64,000 nt of DNA, from NCBI GenBank assembly GCA_029379385.1, contig CM055618.1, forward strand, positions 9,744,134-9,808,133, read 5' to 3'. A program made the translations under genes and the position numbers. The notes under the pieces were generated by a model. The model saw nothing but the letters and a program-made list of their open reading frames with translations, searched no databases and was not told where the DNA came from. This document shows, piece after piece, positions 11,731-25,900 of this stretch. Within the stretch, counting starts at the first letter, position 1. Every line of letters begins with the position of its first letter. Source of the DNA: Quillaja saponaria. Lineage: Eukaryota > Streptophyta > Magnoliopsida > Fabales > Quillajaceae.

Positions 11731-14700
11731 TGAAACTAAATGTGTTGAATGACATGAACACCCTCCAACTTTCCTAAAATGTTTCTACCAAGTTGATAAT
11801 ATATTCCAGCGACAAATTGATTTTTTTTTTCTTTTTCTTGAAATCATCATTATATTTACTAAAAGATAAATATGACAACAATATGCTATCAAAAGAAAAT
11901 CTCTGATAATACATTTCTTTTTAAAATATGTTATGGAAAATAGGTTTTTTCTTTTATTTTATAAAAATTATATGCCCAATAGGAAAATTTATTTGCTTAT
12001 TTTATTGACCAGTTGTGGTTCTTTACAGGAACGTCAACATTATTTTTAAATGTTCTTGATTCTCTATTGGTGAAGTATCTTTGTTATCGTTAATAAAACC
12101 TATATTTCATGGTTATTTCTTACTTAATTTTATTTATTAAAATTAATATAATTATGTATTACGATTATCAATATAACTATATATTTCATTGCCAATATGT
12201 AGGATTGTCAATATAAATATTGTTATAGTGAAATCATATTTCTTAATGATTTCTTATTTAAAATTTTAATATTCAAATTAATATAATCTGTATAGAATGT
12301 CCAGTATATTAGGATTATCAATATTTTGATTACTTCATGATTAGATTTTGATCCATTAGAGAAATTTTAAATTATAATTCTAAATTATTCTTTGAGCATT
12401 ATAAAAATAAATAAATAAATCCTTTTAGTCTATATTGCATATATCTTTCTAAAGAGAAAAAAAAAAAAAAAAAAAAGGTTATGTTAGAGTCTACGGGTCG
12501 GGTCTACCTTTGTGTGGCTGAATATAATAAATTACAAATCGTTTGGGGTTTTATATCATTACATGGATAGCATTGCATTGATTTATTTTTTTTTTATTTT
12601 TTTTTAAGGAAAGAGGGAATAAAATAGACAGGAATAATAGGTGCTGCTAGGATCTTGAGAGGTCCTAAAAGCATTGCAACGAAGTCAATATTTTAAAAAT
12701 CAAGTCAGATCAACCCATGGGTTGACCCGTTAATCTAGTTCAATAGTCCATCGATCTGAATTTTGGTCCGGTTGAGCACTCAAGCTTGTTTAGATGATTA
12801 AACTATTTTGAACTATCCAAAACCATGCGACTCGGATCTGTTTACCTGAGTCCCTAGTTTTCTTTAAACAGTCGACTCGAATCCTGATATTTTGAATTGC
12901 TAGGATTTTTTATTCAAAAAAGTTCATCAAAAGTGTCAAAATTAAAGAGTCAAACATATCACCTAATGGTTAGGAAACAAGCACACCTAATGTCTTGATG
13001 GTATGTTTTACATATATATATAACCTTATGCATCTCAAGTTAAGGTATAATTTCTTTAGAAAAAAAAAAAAATTATGCATGATAGATTTCTAATATCATA
13101 TTTTCTAATGTCTTGATGGTATGTTTTACATTATTTTGAATAAATTTAATAGATGAATTATTCAAAAAGTCCATAAACTTACTTGAACATCATCTAACCA
13201 CTAAATAAATAAATAAATACATGAATCTTATAAATTCTTTAAATTCAATTATAACATATAAATTTTTCTGATAATTACACATGTTAAAATTATAAATATA
13301 TAATTAAAGTTTTTTAACATTTACTGCAGTGGGTGACAATAGCTTTAATACAAACTTAACAAAAACTCTTACAAATAATAATACTGCTTTTAGGGGATCG
13401 ATGCTTTAATCATATGGGGAATTTCAAGTATCATTCTGCAAGTGGCAAAATAATTTCCAAATGCTACCATATTGACGAAAGTAGCATATCAAACATGTAG
13501 TATATATGAAGACAATTGTGTACTTTTATGAGAATTGCAGGCACCAATAGATCACAACAATAGGTTAGTTTAACACGAGAGAACCATTTTTCATTGTCAA
13601 GACTTGTAGGTAGAAAAATCTGTAAGAAACGTCACATGCATTTCTCCAAATATGCATCCACCATACAACAGGATATCACTCAAAAAATTGTTGAAGATCA
13701 CGATGAGATTTCAATTTGAACCACTCTTGTGAGAAATGGAATCTTATGGCAATATATGTATGTAGTCAATCCGATACGTCATGAATCTTCTTCTCTGTTC
13801 CTATCAAACAAATATATTATTTTCAATGAAATCTAGAATTATCGTACCTTTTGTAAGTCCTGTGTAATTTTGAGACATTTGTTATTACTTTTTTATTTTG
13901 TCCACTTGTACCAAATCAACTAAATTTTCAAAATACGGCATCCACTATAATTAAACAATATATCTTTTATATGTTGAAAGAAATAAATATACATAGTTGA
14001 GAGGTGGAAACTCACTCGTATCTACTTGTATGTTAAGCTTTTATTAGATGAAATGATTCTTTCACTAATATTGTTGTTACTCAATCTTTGACATAGAAAC
14101 GCCATAATTAGTCATCAAATTCTTGACTAAATTGCAGAAATTAATTAGCAATGGAAGAGGAGCCTTTTTTTTTTTTTTTTAATACTTAAAAACTAGATAA
14201 TATTTTATTTGTTAAAACTCCATTAAATGAAATTGGATACAAAACTTAAGAATTTTGTAATTGACTCTAATTGGTTCAGAAATTAATTATATTATAAATT
14301 TAACATATTCAACATATCAGGTGGAGAAAGAAGAAAAATGAGTATGATCATGTGTAAAAAGTAATGGCCATGCTGGCAAGTACATTATATGAGTCATCTA
14401 TTTATTTATTTAATAGAATACTTGAAATAGTATAAAAAAGAATTTAGTAACTCAAATAAAAACTGAGATGAAGTTTACATTTTTAAACGTAAACTAAACT
14501 CTTTTCTTGTTCAGGCTAATTAAAATGTGGATTTAATAATAAGAATAACTTTTTCTTTTTCATGACCTTGACAACATGCCTTGCAAAATGTAGTAATTAA
14601 TTGCAAGGATGGACTCAAACTATACCATGACACTGTGCCTTGCAAAATAGAGTAATTCATCCTTTAGTCTATTTGGGAGAGGTGAAAGTGAAGGAAAAGA

Positions 14701-15479
14701 AAATGGATGCAAATTTTTGCTTCCATCATTCTCCTTCTTCCTCTTTAATTTCTTTCTTCGAGCCATTTTCACTACTCATAAAATGGAGCACTAAAATTGA
14801 TCTTCGCTCGGTTTTCTTTCTCATTTATGTTGGCCTGTCTAAAATTAATGGAAATGCCTAATACAATATGTTTTGTGTATCCAATCCATCAAAACTTCAA
14901 GCTTCTAAGAATAAACGAAGAAAATAAGAGAGACAATATATATGCACAAAGTGGTATGAAAGGTATCATAGATTGATGACCAAACATGAGATCTTTATCA
15001 TAAGGATTGTAACGATAAGAAAATTAGAAGAAAAATACATGATAAAAATCAAATAAACTCAAATCTGTCATAAAATGATCAGATATGAAACAAGCAATAC
15101 CACAACTTTTATCTATTATAAAAATAATTAGATAAAGGTTGACTTATCCGAAAATAAAGAAGATGACAAGGGTTATTTTTAGGCAGCTCCTTGTGGAGAA
15201 TGTTGTAGAGGCTGTTGAGAGAAACTGAAGAGAGGGGAATCTGCACTAAATTTTCAGAATGGATTAATGCAAGACTCATAGCTCACTCACCCACTAGGCA
15301 CTACAAGATCATCAATTATTAGTGATAGGATGATGTCTAAAATTATACATTAATTTTATGAATGAGATCACTACAGTATTAGATACACATGATTATTCTA
15401 AAAGGTGATTGTGAGATGTGATTGGTATATTAATACAACACAATGCTCTCAATTTGGATCCATATGAGCAAGTAATTGA
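11731..15479. other. Intergenic, AT-rich; no gene seen
   Basis: No protein or RNA gene is supported. The stretch holds homopolymer and AT tracts, a 27-bp direct repeat (about 12,987 and 13,107), and a GTTGACCC/GGTTGAGC-rich segment at 12,690-12,860 that resembles MITE-derived sequence. The 3' flank of the MYB gene occupies its right end. Confidence 0.5.
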
Positions 15480-16432
15480 TTAATGGAAGAGAAGAAGTGT
15501 GGGAGAGGCCGAGACCGAATATAATTCCTTTTTAGGATCATTTTGGTTTTGCTTCTCTAATTCATCAGGAACGTTGAATATTGGAGCTGAAGCAATGCTC
15601 GAACTGAAATCCAGGTTTAGATCTGGCAATCCACGGGAGTTCTCATTCTCCAAGCAACTTGCAGAATCTGATATTACTTGATCACAATTAATGTCACCAC
15701 CAGAATTTATCATTGGATGATCATCATTGACATTTTTTCTTAAACCAGATGATGTTGTTGAGCTGTTACAAGTGTGAGGGAGTTTGCGGCTTAATCGATG
15801 ATTATTTGGATCAATCCCCATTTTCATAAGTTTTCTTCTTAAATGAGAATTCCAATAGTTTTTCACTTCATTATCTGTCCGTCCCGGCAATCTTCCAGCT
15901 ATGAGTGACCACCTAATTGAATTAAATCATAAGAAAGTGAATTAACAAAGAAAAGAAGAAAACACTAATTAAAATTAACAAAGAGAGAGTTAAATATGAT
16001 TTATGTTATGAATTACAACAAGAAATCACACCGGTTTCCAAGAAGTGCATGAAGCTTGATGATGAGATCTTCTTCATCCTCCGCAAAGTTACCTCTTTTA
16101 ATGTCTGGCCTTAGATAGTTTATCCATCTCAGCCTACAACTTTTACCACAGCGAAGTAGGCCTAATGATCATGATCAACAAGCAAAAGACAAAAAAAATG
16201 TCCTTGTTACTACTAAGCTTTTATCAATTTCTTATATCTCTGAATTAAACAAAATGAGAACATGCAATTGCATATTTAGGGTTTAATTTTGTTTGTACGT
16301 ACCTGCGGCTTCAGGGAGAGTACGCCAGCAACCCTCGCCGTGTTTTTTAATGTAGTCTATGAGTTTTTGGTCTTCTTGTTTAGACCAAGCTCCTTTGTTA
16401 GTATCTTGCTTTTCACAGCAAGGCTTCCTCAT
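15480..16432 (-). CDS. R2R3-MYB transcription factor, C2-repressor type
   Basis: Three exons on the minus strand: 16303-16432, 16032-16161 and 15480-15912 (693 bp, 230 aa). Both introns are GT-AG and sit at the canonical R2R3-MYB positions. Two MYB repeats span about residues 14-61 and 67-112. R3 carries the bHLH-interaction signature [DE]Lx2[RK]x3Lx6Lx3R (ED-L-II-K...AG-R, residues 75-94). The linker [10 protein letters not shown] follows R3. The tail has an EAR repression motif, LPDLNLDF (182-189), and ends SPTLLLFH, a close variant of the TLLLFR motif known from AtMYBL2 and grape MYBC2 repressors. By family knowledge these nuclear proteins join MYB-bHLH-WD40 complexes and lower anthocyanin or proanthocyanidin gene expression. 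Target pathway is inference; the family call is firm. The start is fixed by MRKPCCEK, the conserved N-terminus. Confidence 0.93.
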
Positions 16433-16720
16433 TTGGGAAATACTGTATAAATTATTATCTTCAGCTTTGCTTGCAAGTCCTAGCTTTGGTAGAATGGAAG
16501 AGTTATTTAATATAAAGTTGCTGCTAGATATATGAAAGAGGAGAGATTGAATACCAAGAGAGCTAGCTAGTGCGATGGAATATCAATGGAATTAAGGAAT
16601 ATTTATAAGACCAATTACTATTAGGTTTATTGGCTGTTTGGCTATCAGGAAAATATGTTTGACTTGGAATGGTGGTTTTGCCCTATGCATGCGTGACTCT
16701 TAGAACACATGGGGAGTGTA

Positions 16721-16742
16721 GAGAGAGAGAGAGAGAGAGAGA
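16721..16742. repeat. (GA)11 microsatellite upstream of the MYB gene
   Basis: A perfect GA dinucleotide run lies about 290 bp upstream of the MYB start codon. It could be part of the promoter or 5' leader, or simply a neutral repeat. Confidence 0.9.
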
Positions 16743-19700
16743 TGATAATGTTTGAACAAAATCGGCGTTTTTAGTTGGTTGCTGTTAAGTATTAGTCATT
16801 ATCCTTTCTTTCAGTGTCTGCCTCCCTGAGTTTATTTTTCTTTTGTTTTTTTGTTACCTAATTTGTTAATTAATAGGACTACATAAGGAGAGTAAACAGA
16901 GGATTTAGTATGGGTGGATTTGATTAGTAATATATATATAGGGACCAAATTTCCAAAACGTAAGCAGGATGAAAATAGTACTCCAACAAGAAGACAGATT
17001 CAAAGACACTGATCAACAGGATAAGGAGTGAGGATAAAGTTAAATGGTCACAAGCTCAAATGTTTTCAAGTTGACTGTTAGTTTTAATATTATTACTCTT
17101 CTATCGGTCTTCAACAAAGCAATAAAATCAAATTGAAACTCTCCAAAAAAATAATAATAACATCAAATGGGGTAAAACCGGCCGGGAATCTGCCGAGAAA
17201 AGACGTAGTGAATAAATTTAACCAAAATCAAAAGATTATAGGTTCAGAGTCTACTACTACTATATATATATATATATATATATATGTCATTCACTAACTT
17301 GTTCTAATTTATTCTGATGTAAAACTAAGTCTTGCTATCATAACAAATGTCAATCAAAATTTATATATGATACCAATTTAGCATAATTACATTATTTTTA
17401 ACAGATACAACGAAATGATGTTAGTGAGAAACACTTTGAAATGATGTTAGTAAAACACACTTTAAGAATGAGTTTTGATTTCTTATATCTCGGCATCTGC
17501 AAACTCATAGAACATGTATAAACAAAATACAAAACTAAGTAACTTCTACTCAATTAATTATTTAAGAATTGGGTGTACATGTGCATGATCAACAACTATC
17601 AAATTCTCAACTCCTCAAAAATGCTATACGATATCATGTATTACAATCTGATCGATTGTTAGCTGAGACTACTTATTAATGACAATAGAAATATCTTAAT
17701 AGAACTAGTTAGGAATGGAATTCGAATTTTGGAATAGGTTTGAATTTCTCATTATTTAAATTCGAGTTTAGTTCTTATTCGAAATGAAATTGGAAAAAAA
17801 AAAATTGATCTTGAATTCAATGTTTGAATTAAAGAAAATAATAAATACAATTTTTTCATATAATTTTATTAAATTGACCAAAAAAAAATTCTCTAATTAA
17901 AAAGTTAATGGAGAAGTTAGGACGACTAAAAAAATTTTAATAATAATGATTTAAAATTTTAGTAAATATTATTCATATAAAACATTTTTCCTTTCAGAAG
18001 GCCTATTTGGGGGTTTATTCCTCCCTTCCCCTTCCCAATAAAAATAATAATAGGAACTAATCTCTAGAAGACAGAGGAGCACAATAGAAAAATAAAAGAA
18101 AAATTCTCATATTAAACATAATTATTTATTCCCTTTCCTCTTTAGTAGGGCAATACAAATTTTTATTTTCCTTTTCTTAGTTTTTTCATGTTTGACCAAC
18201 ATGTGTAATGTTTAACGAGATTGAAATCCAATCTTCATTAAATATGATGAGTTTATCTATATATCTATATTAGCACACGCATAAACACGTTTAATAATAT
18301 TACTATATTTATATCAATGAGTACGACTTATTGTATATGCAATTCAGACATTGAAAAATTGTCACTCATTATGGTTCGAACTCTTATGAGATTTGTTGAG
18401 AGTGACATTATCTCCTCAAACTCCTTCCTAAAATTCAAAGAGTTGCGTGAAAATAAAAAGAATTTAAATAATTTATTAAGGTGTTGGTTAGTTATCAATT
18501 GATAAAAAAATTTGTCGGCGTCTTAAAAACATGGAATTGAATTTGCATATAAGATGTTTATGGAAGGGAGGTCTCCTGTTATTATAAAAGTGAAGGTCTC
18601 CTACTATATAATATATATGCACTTACTCAAATTATTTAGAAAATAAATTTAATTAATAAAATTTCTCTTATATAACTTCTGAACAATAACATCTCCATAC
18701 ATAATATAATAAACCTCCACATTTTTTCACTATTTTACTATCTCTCACACTTTTATTATATTGAATTGTTAAAATAAATAAATAAATAAACTAAGATAAA
18801 AAAGTAAAAATATATATACGAGGAGGCTCGTATTAGAAAATAAGGAAGTGGCCCAGCAACACCCTACCATAATCGCAAACAAATCCATCCCTCTTTTCTG
18901 GATAAATTTAAATGTTACTGTAGATTATGAAAAGACAATTAGTTCTTGTTGTAGGATAAGAACGAAGGAAAATATTTTAATTTATTGTGTTTTGTTGGAG
19001 TCTTAAGTCTTTAAATTAATTAACTAATATTAGAATGAGTAATCATAAACTTATATGTAATATTAGGTCCATTAATGTCAATGTGAGAGTTACAACATTG
19101 ACATGTTTTAATTATTTTAATGTAGTTTTTTTAATTATTAATTAATTTTAGGTTTATTTCATGTCTTTTTTTTTCCTTATATATAGATAGTAATTAAGTA
19201 ATAGTAGTAATTAATTATTTGTAGGAGTATAAATTATAGTTGTTTTTTAACCACATCTTTTAAGATGTGAGTTAGTGTTTTGAAACCTAGATAAATATAA
19301 TTTCCCTCTTTATAGTTGCGAAGAGTGAAGACCCTCGTACCAAGTATTATTCTCAATAAATATTTGATTTCATACATGATTAACTGAAAACTAATCTAAT
19401 ATAATCCACGTGTCTCAAATTGATTAATTGGAGAAGGTTTTTATTTGGACCAAGCAATTTGCTGAATACTCAAACAACATCTTTTTAAAAGTATCCCAAG
19501 TTTACAAACCTCCTCGTATCAAATAAATGCTTGAAGAAAGAACAATGAATTAGAATAGCTGATAAAAAATTGAGTCGGATTGGTTGGAGTGATGTATATC
19601 CATACTTTCAATTTTCTGATATTTCTTGATCTTGTACTGAATGGACCATATGTGTCCTGTGACTATGACTAGCTGCTTCTTCTCTATCAAGGAATAACTA

Positions 19701-20230
19701 GTATTATCTAATAAACTTTTGGACTTCAATTTGCTTGGACTGATTGATAGGCAGGTGTGCGTCTCGTGCATGAGAAGTCTAATAGAAGAAGGACGGGTGC
19801 ATGCACTTGTCAGATTTCCCATGTTCTCTTTTTTTCTTCTAGTTGGAGGAAGTTTATAATCAAAACACAAAATAAGTCGAGTATATAATATAATTATAAT
19901 TTTTTTTGTTTCTCTGATGACTTTACAAGTTACAAGTCACACAATAAGAGATAATTATCTCTTTTCTTACAAAATTATAAAAATAAAGAGAGAAATAAAT
20001 TGAACTCGTAAAGAGATATATCAAATTTATGTATTTATATTTTGGTAACCATGTTAAGAAAAGAGAATTTTAATAATGAAAATTATATATATATATATAT
20101 GTTTTTGTTTGTATTTTAAAAAAAAATAAAAAAATCTGAACATTTAATGACCAACCAAATAGTTAGTTGATAAATACAAACCAATTTCAATTTTTCCTAT
20201 ACATCTACATCCTACATCATTTATGTTTCC
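16743..20230. other. Intergenic, AT-rich; no gene seen
   Basis: No coding region is supported. A (TA)n run lies at about 17,261-17,285. Short open frames (18,317-18,502 plus; 19,550-19,870 minus) show no family motif and are AT-biased. The sequence around 17,700-17,820 is GAATTC/TTTGAATT-rich low-complexity DNA. Confidence 0.5.
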
Positions 20231-20302
20231 AACAAATGTTGGCCAATAATATCGACCAACCTCAAGGTTGGTCAGTAAGCAAAAATCAATTTTCTTGTAG
20301 AG
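20231..20302 (+). mobile_element. Degraded CACTA-type right terminus with a palindrome
   Basis: The segment ends TTTTCTTGTAGAG, one base away from the CACTA (En/Spm) right end TTTTCTTGTAGTG. Just inside is a perfect 9-bp-armed palindrome, GACCAACCT-CA-AGGTTGGTC (20,254-20,273), which fits subterminal repeats. No matching left end was located. Confidence 0.4.
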
Positions 20303-20473
20303 CAAAATTTGATTCCAAATTTCTTGGTAAAATTAACACAAAAAAATATTTACTATTAAATCATCTGACACCTTCAAGTCAACTATATATATATATATAT
20401 ATTTGAATTTACTCTATACATTTTTATAAAAAATAAAAATAATTATATTAAATGAGAAAATCATATTATAATT

Positions 20474-20790
20474 CACTACAAGAAAATAATATTAGTTTGG
20501 CGAATGATTTCCTTGCCTTTCCCTTACCATTCTCTCGTTAACAATTTAATTAACGAGGGAAAGGCGAGGGAAACCTCAAATCTTGCTCGGTGGTGAGAGA
20601 AGGAACATTGCCTCCCCAATCCTTCATCAAATTATGGTGAAGCTAGGATGAAACATCCTCACCATAATTATCTCACCAATTAGAGAGAGAGCTTTTTCCC
20701 AGCATTCCCTTGCATCATCATCACCATATTCCTCGCCAACTCTCGCCATACTGGATAATTTTTTTTAATTCTATCACACGTCCTCGCCAT
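20474..20790 (+). mobile_element. CACTA (En/Spm-like) left terminus
   Basis: It begins CACTACAAGAAAA, the signature 13-bp end of plant CACTA transposons. The following 300 bp is filled with short inverted and repeated motifs: TTAAC...GTTAA around 20,537-20,560, TATGGTGA/TCACCATA, and repeated CTCGCC and TCACCAT. This matches the subterminal repeat zone that binds TNPA-type proteins. No transposase coding sequence and no partner right end were found downstream, so it is a fragment or a non-autonomous copy. Confidence 0.6.
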
Positions 20791-22955
20791 TCTGGGATTT
20801 TTTTTACAATAATATCTTTATTTCATGTATTAGTTAAGTTTCGTTGAACTCAAAATATATCAAAACCACACTAGATAACCAAATAATCACAATTTTCCTT
20901 ATTGGGTAGGGACTGGGCCTGCCATTATTCTTTCTGCCGCTCATCATACATGGCGTCCTAAATATTCTTACGTATCTTTCCCGGACTTCAACCTTTCCAA
21001 GTCATGGACTTCACACATTGACATTCGTACATCTGGATGCCTCCATTTTTTGCCAGATTTTATGTAATCTTATCTATGAAGCGCTATGTAGCAGTGGTCT
21101 CCATGATAACTAACACTATGCTCTTAGGAGTTTCATCAATTTTTTAAAGTTTTTTCCAATTTAGGAATTAGTTTTCTTAATAAAAGACAATGAATTAAAA
21201 AATATAAAAATATAGTTTTTATAATTATAATAATATTATTTTAATTTTTAATTCTTCTTCCATCTTAAGCATTAATTAATTAATTAATTTTATAAATATA
21301 TGAAATTAATTTTGTTTTTGTTAAATTCATCTATTTTCTTCAAATAGACTATTTATTTTATTTTATTTGTTTGCTTCTTTCTTAATTCTTTTCCATTTTA
21401 ATATTAATAAATATATAATTTTTCAATAAATATATATCAATAGTAACTAAAATTGAATTTCTAAAACAATACATTTAATAAGTTACAAATAATTATAATA
21501 TTTTCTAATTCATATGTTTAAGGAAATTCTATGAATTAAAAAAATATTAAGAGTTTAGTTTTTCTGATTATCATATTATTGTGTTAATTTTTCTTCCATC
21601 TTTTGAAATTTTAAAAGAAAATAATTTTTAAAATTTTTATTTGATTTATAAATTTGTTTGATGTTATTAATGTAAAATATTTTTTTATTAACTATAATTT
21701 CTTTATATATATATTCATTATTGATGAGAATATCTGTATAAATATCATAAATATGAGTGTCACGAAAATTAGTTACTTAATATAGATAATTAATTATTTG
21801 AGGAATTTTGACTCGATAATTAAATATATACTTAATACCTACTCAAATACATAATCAACTAATTTTCGAATCCAGTAAATTTTTATTTAATGTAAATTTA
21901 AATACTAAATATTATTTGAATTTGATTTAAAATCGAATTTGAATATTTAATAATTGGATTTAGATTCCAGTCCTTCTTATGGGCTTGTGGCTTGTGGCTT
22001 GTGGCGGTGGGGTAACACGTAACAGAGAGGATATAATCAGGAAGTCACCTTCAATTTACGATTTTATCCTCGCAATCGTAATTTACGATTTACTTATCTA
22101 GGGCCTGGCCTTCACATCCATACAAACCATACCTATAAATTCTAAACCCAAACCTCAAATGCAATCTTATTAGGTTTTGTAAAAACAGGTAAATCTTTGT
22201 TTGAAGGTGGTTTAGAAAAATATTTTCATCTAAGAACAAGCCTTCTTCCTCATTAGTTAATTGACGGAACCAACGAAAATGTGATAAACATGTTAATGAC
22301 TATTTATCAATTTATTTATGTCAAAATAATTAAGGTGAAAATTTGGATTTAGGATTTGACAATCTTTTAACTAATATTCAAATTAATCTCTTAAATTGAA
22401 ATCCAACTACTAGTCAATTCATTCCAAACACAAAAGGCGTATAACTCACATTTCAAATGATACAGTTTGGTGAAATACATGTAGTTACGTAGATATCCTA
22501 AATCCTTGTAAAGGAATAATAATAATAATAACATTTGTTGCCATCCTTCCCAAATATTCAACAAAACTTATGCAATATACCCTTTTTATTTCACTATACA
22601 ATGTCCTTTGAGCCACTTAATTAGCCTGAAGAACGTCACGAGTAAGAAATCAAAACCTGCATAAATAAATTATTTAAATATAAAAGTTCAAAAAATATAA
22701 GAAATTCTTACTAGTGATATAATTAATTATATGTCAGTCAATTATTATTTAAGTGTATCTCACCTTCTTACTACTTACTACTTATATGTACATGTATATG
22801 ATGATAAGAGTATGCTAATAATATTAATATGTAATATGTCATTCAATAAGATTAATTTACAAAAACAAAAATTACATAAAAGAGTTATTGAAATAAAAAA
22901 AAGGTAATTGGGTATCGGCATTAGTTACCATTTTGAGGCTTGCAAAGAGAGACTC
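20791..22955. other. Intergenic, very AT-rich; no gene seen
   Basis: No coding signal. A short GC-richer island at 21,980-22,110 contains three consecutive GCTTGTG heptamers (from about 21,984) and two near-identical copies of AATTTACGATTT (about 22,054 and 22,080). The right end (from about 22,560) is the 3' flank of the LPR1-type gene. Confidence 0.5.
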
Positions 22956-25900
22956 TCACTTGATGAATTTCAAGGGCCTCATCATGGCATTGTCTTCATG
23001 GTCCAATATCTGCAAATAGATGTGTAATGTAGCCGTCAAAGCCAATACAGCCAAGCAGGCAACAAGACAGAAATTCAAAAATCCCTAGTCCGTGATTTCA
23101 AATTCATTGGAATTAAATTCTACTCAATGTCAAAAACTTTGAAAATGGAGATTATGAAAATTAATTTATTAATTAAAAAATAATTTAGAAGAATTTTTGT
23201 GCTTTCTTTATTTTTAGTTATTAATTCAACTAATATAAATATTAAACATAATTCATAAGACGTGGTTCAAGTATTAAAATATGCTTGAACTCATAAATTA
23301 AAGAACAGAGGTTCGATTATGCAAGAAAATACGAATTTCAAATGAGATTAAATTCGCACATAAAAGATACGAAAATACTTATGAAAAATAAATAAATAAA
23401 TAAACATCCAGCATAAACTCATTCAAATTTCAACCAGTTAGATCAAATCTCGGTTTTATGAATGAGAAGGATCATAAGTAATAGTTGTTCTACTTACGTG
23501 ACAATGATACACGTAGCCAGGTTCCACAGTTGCGTCAAAAGGATACGACGCATTCGTATGTATGTAACCAAATCTCACAACAATCTTTGTTGCATAACCG
23601 GGAGTCATTTTGAACACGTTCTTCCAACCTTTCTCATAAGCCGGCACCTCTATTCTCTTGCCACGTGCATACTTGCTTAGCTGGCACTTAATCGCATCGT
23701 TGATTTTCATCATACAACTTTTAAATTCCTCCAAATTCACCAGCTCCGTCTGATCCAAAACCTTGAACAGTCCCAGATGAATGTGAAGCGGATGATTATC
23801 CTCCGTCAGATTAATCACATTCCACACCTCTGTGGACCCCTCCTTAGGAGTTTCAGTAGCCGGTGCTTCGTATGATTTCCCGTTTAAGTATAAGTGAGTT
23901 GGCTCATCAATATTGCTCGTGTACTCGTACATAGAGATATACCGTGTATGCGACACACTGGATAAATCTGGAGCTGGATATTGTATTAATCTTTTAGGGA
24001 TTCTCCACGTATCAAACTCTTGATGAGGTTTGATGAAAAATTTCATAACCTTGCCGTTAGCTTCAGTGACTGGGTCACCTGTTGGGTATGGATACGCTGC
24101 ATCATTGGCTAGAATAGTAGCATTACTCTTTGACTTGGAAAAGTCAACAACTACGTCTGTGATCTCAGATGGCCCCAGTAAAATCTCATTGGTGGTAACT
24201 GGTTTGTCCAAGTAAGCAGAATCAGATGACACGTGGATGAATCTAAGACCGTTTGTGAAAAAGAACCTGAAGAATCTAGCATTGCTTGCGTTAATAATGC
24301 GAAATCTATATTTACGACGTCGTACTGTCAAACGTGGCCAGGCTTTGCCATTTACAATAATAGCCTCACCAAAATACTCAGGCTGCCACTGAGGATGTAT
24401 GGAGGGATTATTTCCTGTGGAATTCATGTATATCGAACCATCGGTACGAAAGCTACGATCAAAGATGATCAACGATCGATCGAATTCATCACCATAAGGT
24501 AGTCCAAGTGGAGCCTCAATTTTTGGATGGCGGATGATGTAGGCCCCAATTAAACCAGCTAAAAGGTTGACTCTAGTCAACCCCATGGCATGATCATGGT
24601 ACCATAGATTTCCAGGTTGTTGTTGATTTCGATACTGATAAGTTTTCTTGGTCCAAGTAGGCCCCTTTTCTTTGAATCCAACGGTGAACCATGAGTTTGC
24701 ATTCCCATCACTCTGCGGCTCTTCGATGCCTCCATGGAGATGAACCACTGTAGGAATGCCCTTCTTTGTTTTCGAAATGGCAGTAGGTATGGTTGGGTCC
24801 CACGGTAGTATGTGATGAGCAAGATGATTTTGCCACGTCACATAAGTGTCAAAGCCATGAAGGGCCTCGATTGTTGGACCGGGAACTGTTGCTGTGTGTT
24901 TGGATACACCATAAGCAAAAACTGGTGTTGGGGGAAGATCTCTGTGGAATTTCTGCAAATTAAATTTCAACATTTAATTTATTAAAAAAATAATAGAAAT
25001 TGAATTTCGTGCACATATAAATTTTCTTGGTATACGCATTATTATTATACTAATTAAAAAAATTTAAACTATGTGAACAGAATGTTAATTAAAAAACTTG
25101 AAAAAGTGAAGAATCTTGCCTGCAATTGGTAAGTAATTAATGTAAAAGAAAAGGCCAGGTGTAGAGCACCAGAAGAATAATGAACATTTCTTTTTTGGAA
25201 GAATTGTGGACATCTACTTCTCTATCAACTAGTTGAACAGACTAAATTATCAGAAGGAATAATATACATTTAAAAACAAAAAGTTAATGCCACTACAATT
25301 TCGTATTTATTCTTTCCTTTGTCTAAGAGATTTGGCTAATTAATATTTATAATTATAATATATTTGGGAAGACAAAGACAGTGAGAAAACAAGAACGAGA
25401 GAAGAAATTGACTTGAAATATAAAAATAAATTTATCTTTGAAAAAGAAAATAATTTTTTCTCATTCTTCTAAAGACTGAGATACCTAGGAAACTACTAGA
25501 GACAATAGAGAAAGAGGGTTAATTTTTAATAATTAAAAATATAAATAAAAAAAACTATGGGAATTGTGAATGGGTCAATGTAAAGAATAAATAAAACCAT
25601 AAATTAGGTAACATCTTCAATTAAATTATATATATATATATATATTAGCACCTCCATTAATCCAACTCCATATTCAATTAATTGTAAAATTAAATAATAA
25701 TTGGGATAATTTTAATTAGTTATCATGCTCCAAAAATTATCCCTTTTGAATAGAAGGGTATTGGAGTAGTCATAGAGACAAATTTGCCATGTTTTATTGT
25801 TTTTCTAGTGTTCTAGATATCATCGATACACAGATTTTTCAGAGCTTTTGCCACAATGAAAAGGGCAAAAGTTCTATACATATATATATATATATATATA

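Noticed and set aside
23250..23345. tRNA-like boxes (GTGGTTCAAG..., AGAGGTTCGATTA) 3' of LPR1 exon 2
   Set aside because: They resemble A and B boxes of a SINE or tRNA, but no cloverleaf can be drawn and the element lies within intron 2. Too weak to call.
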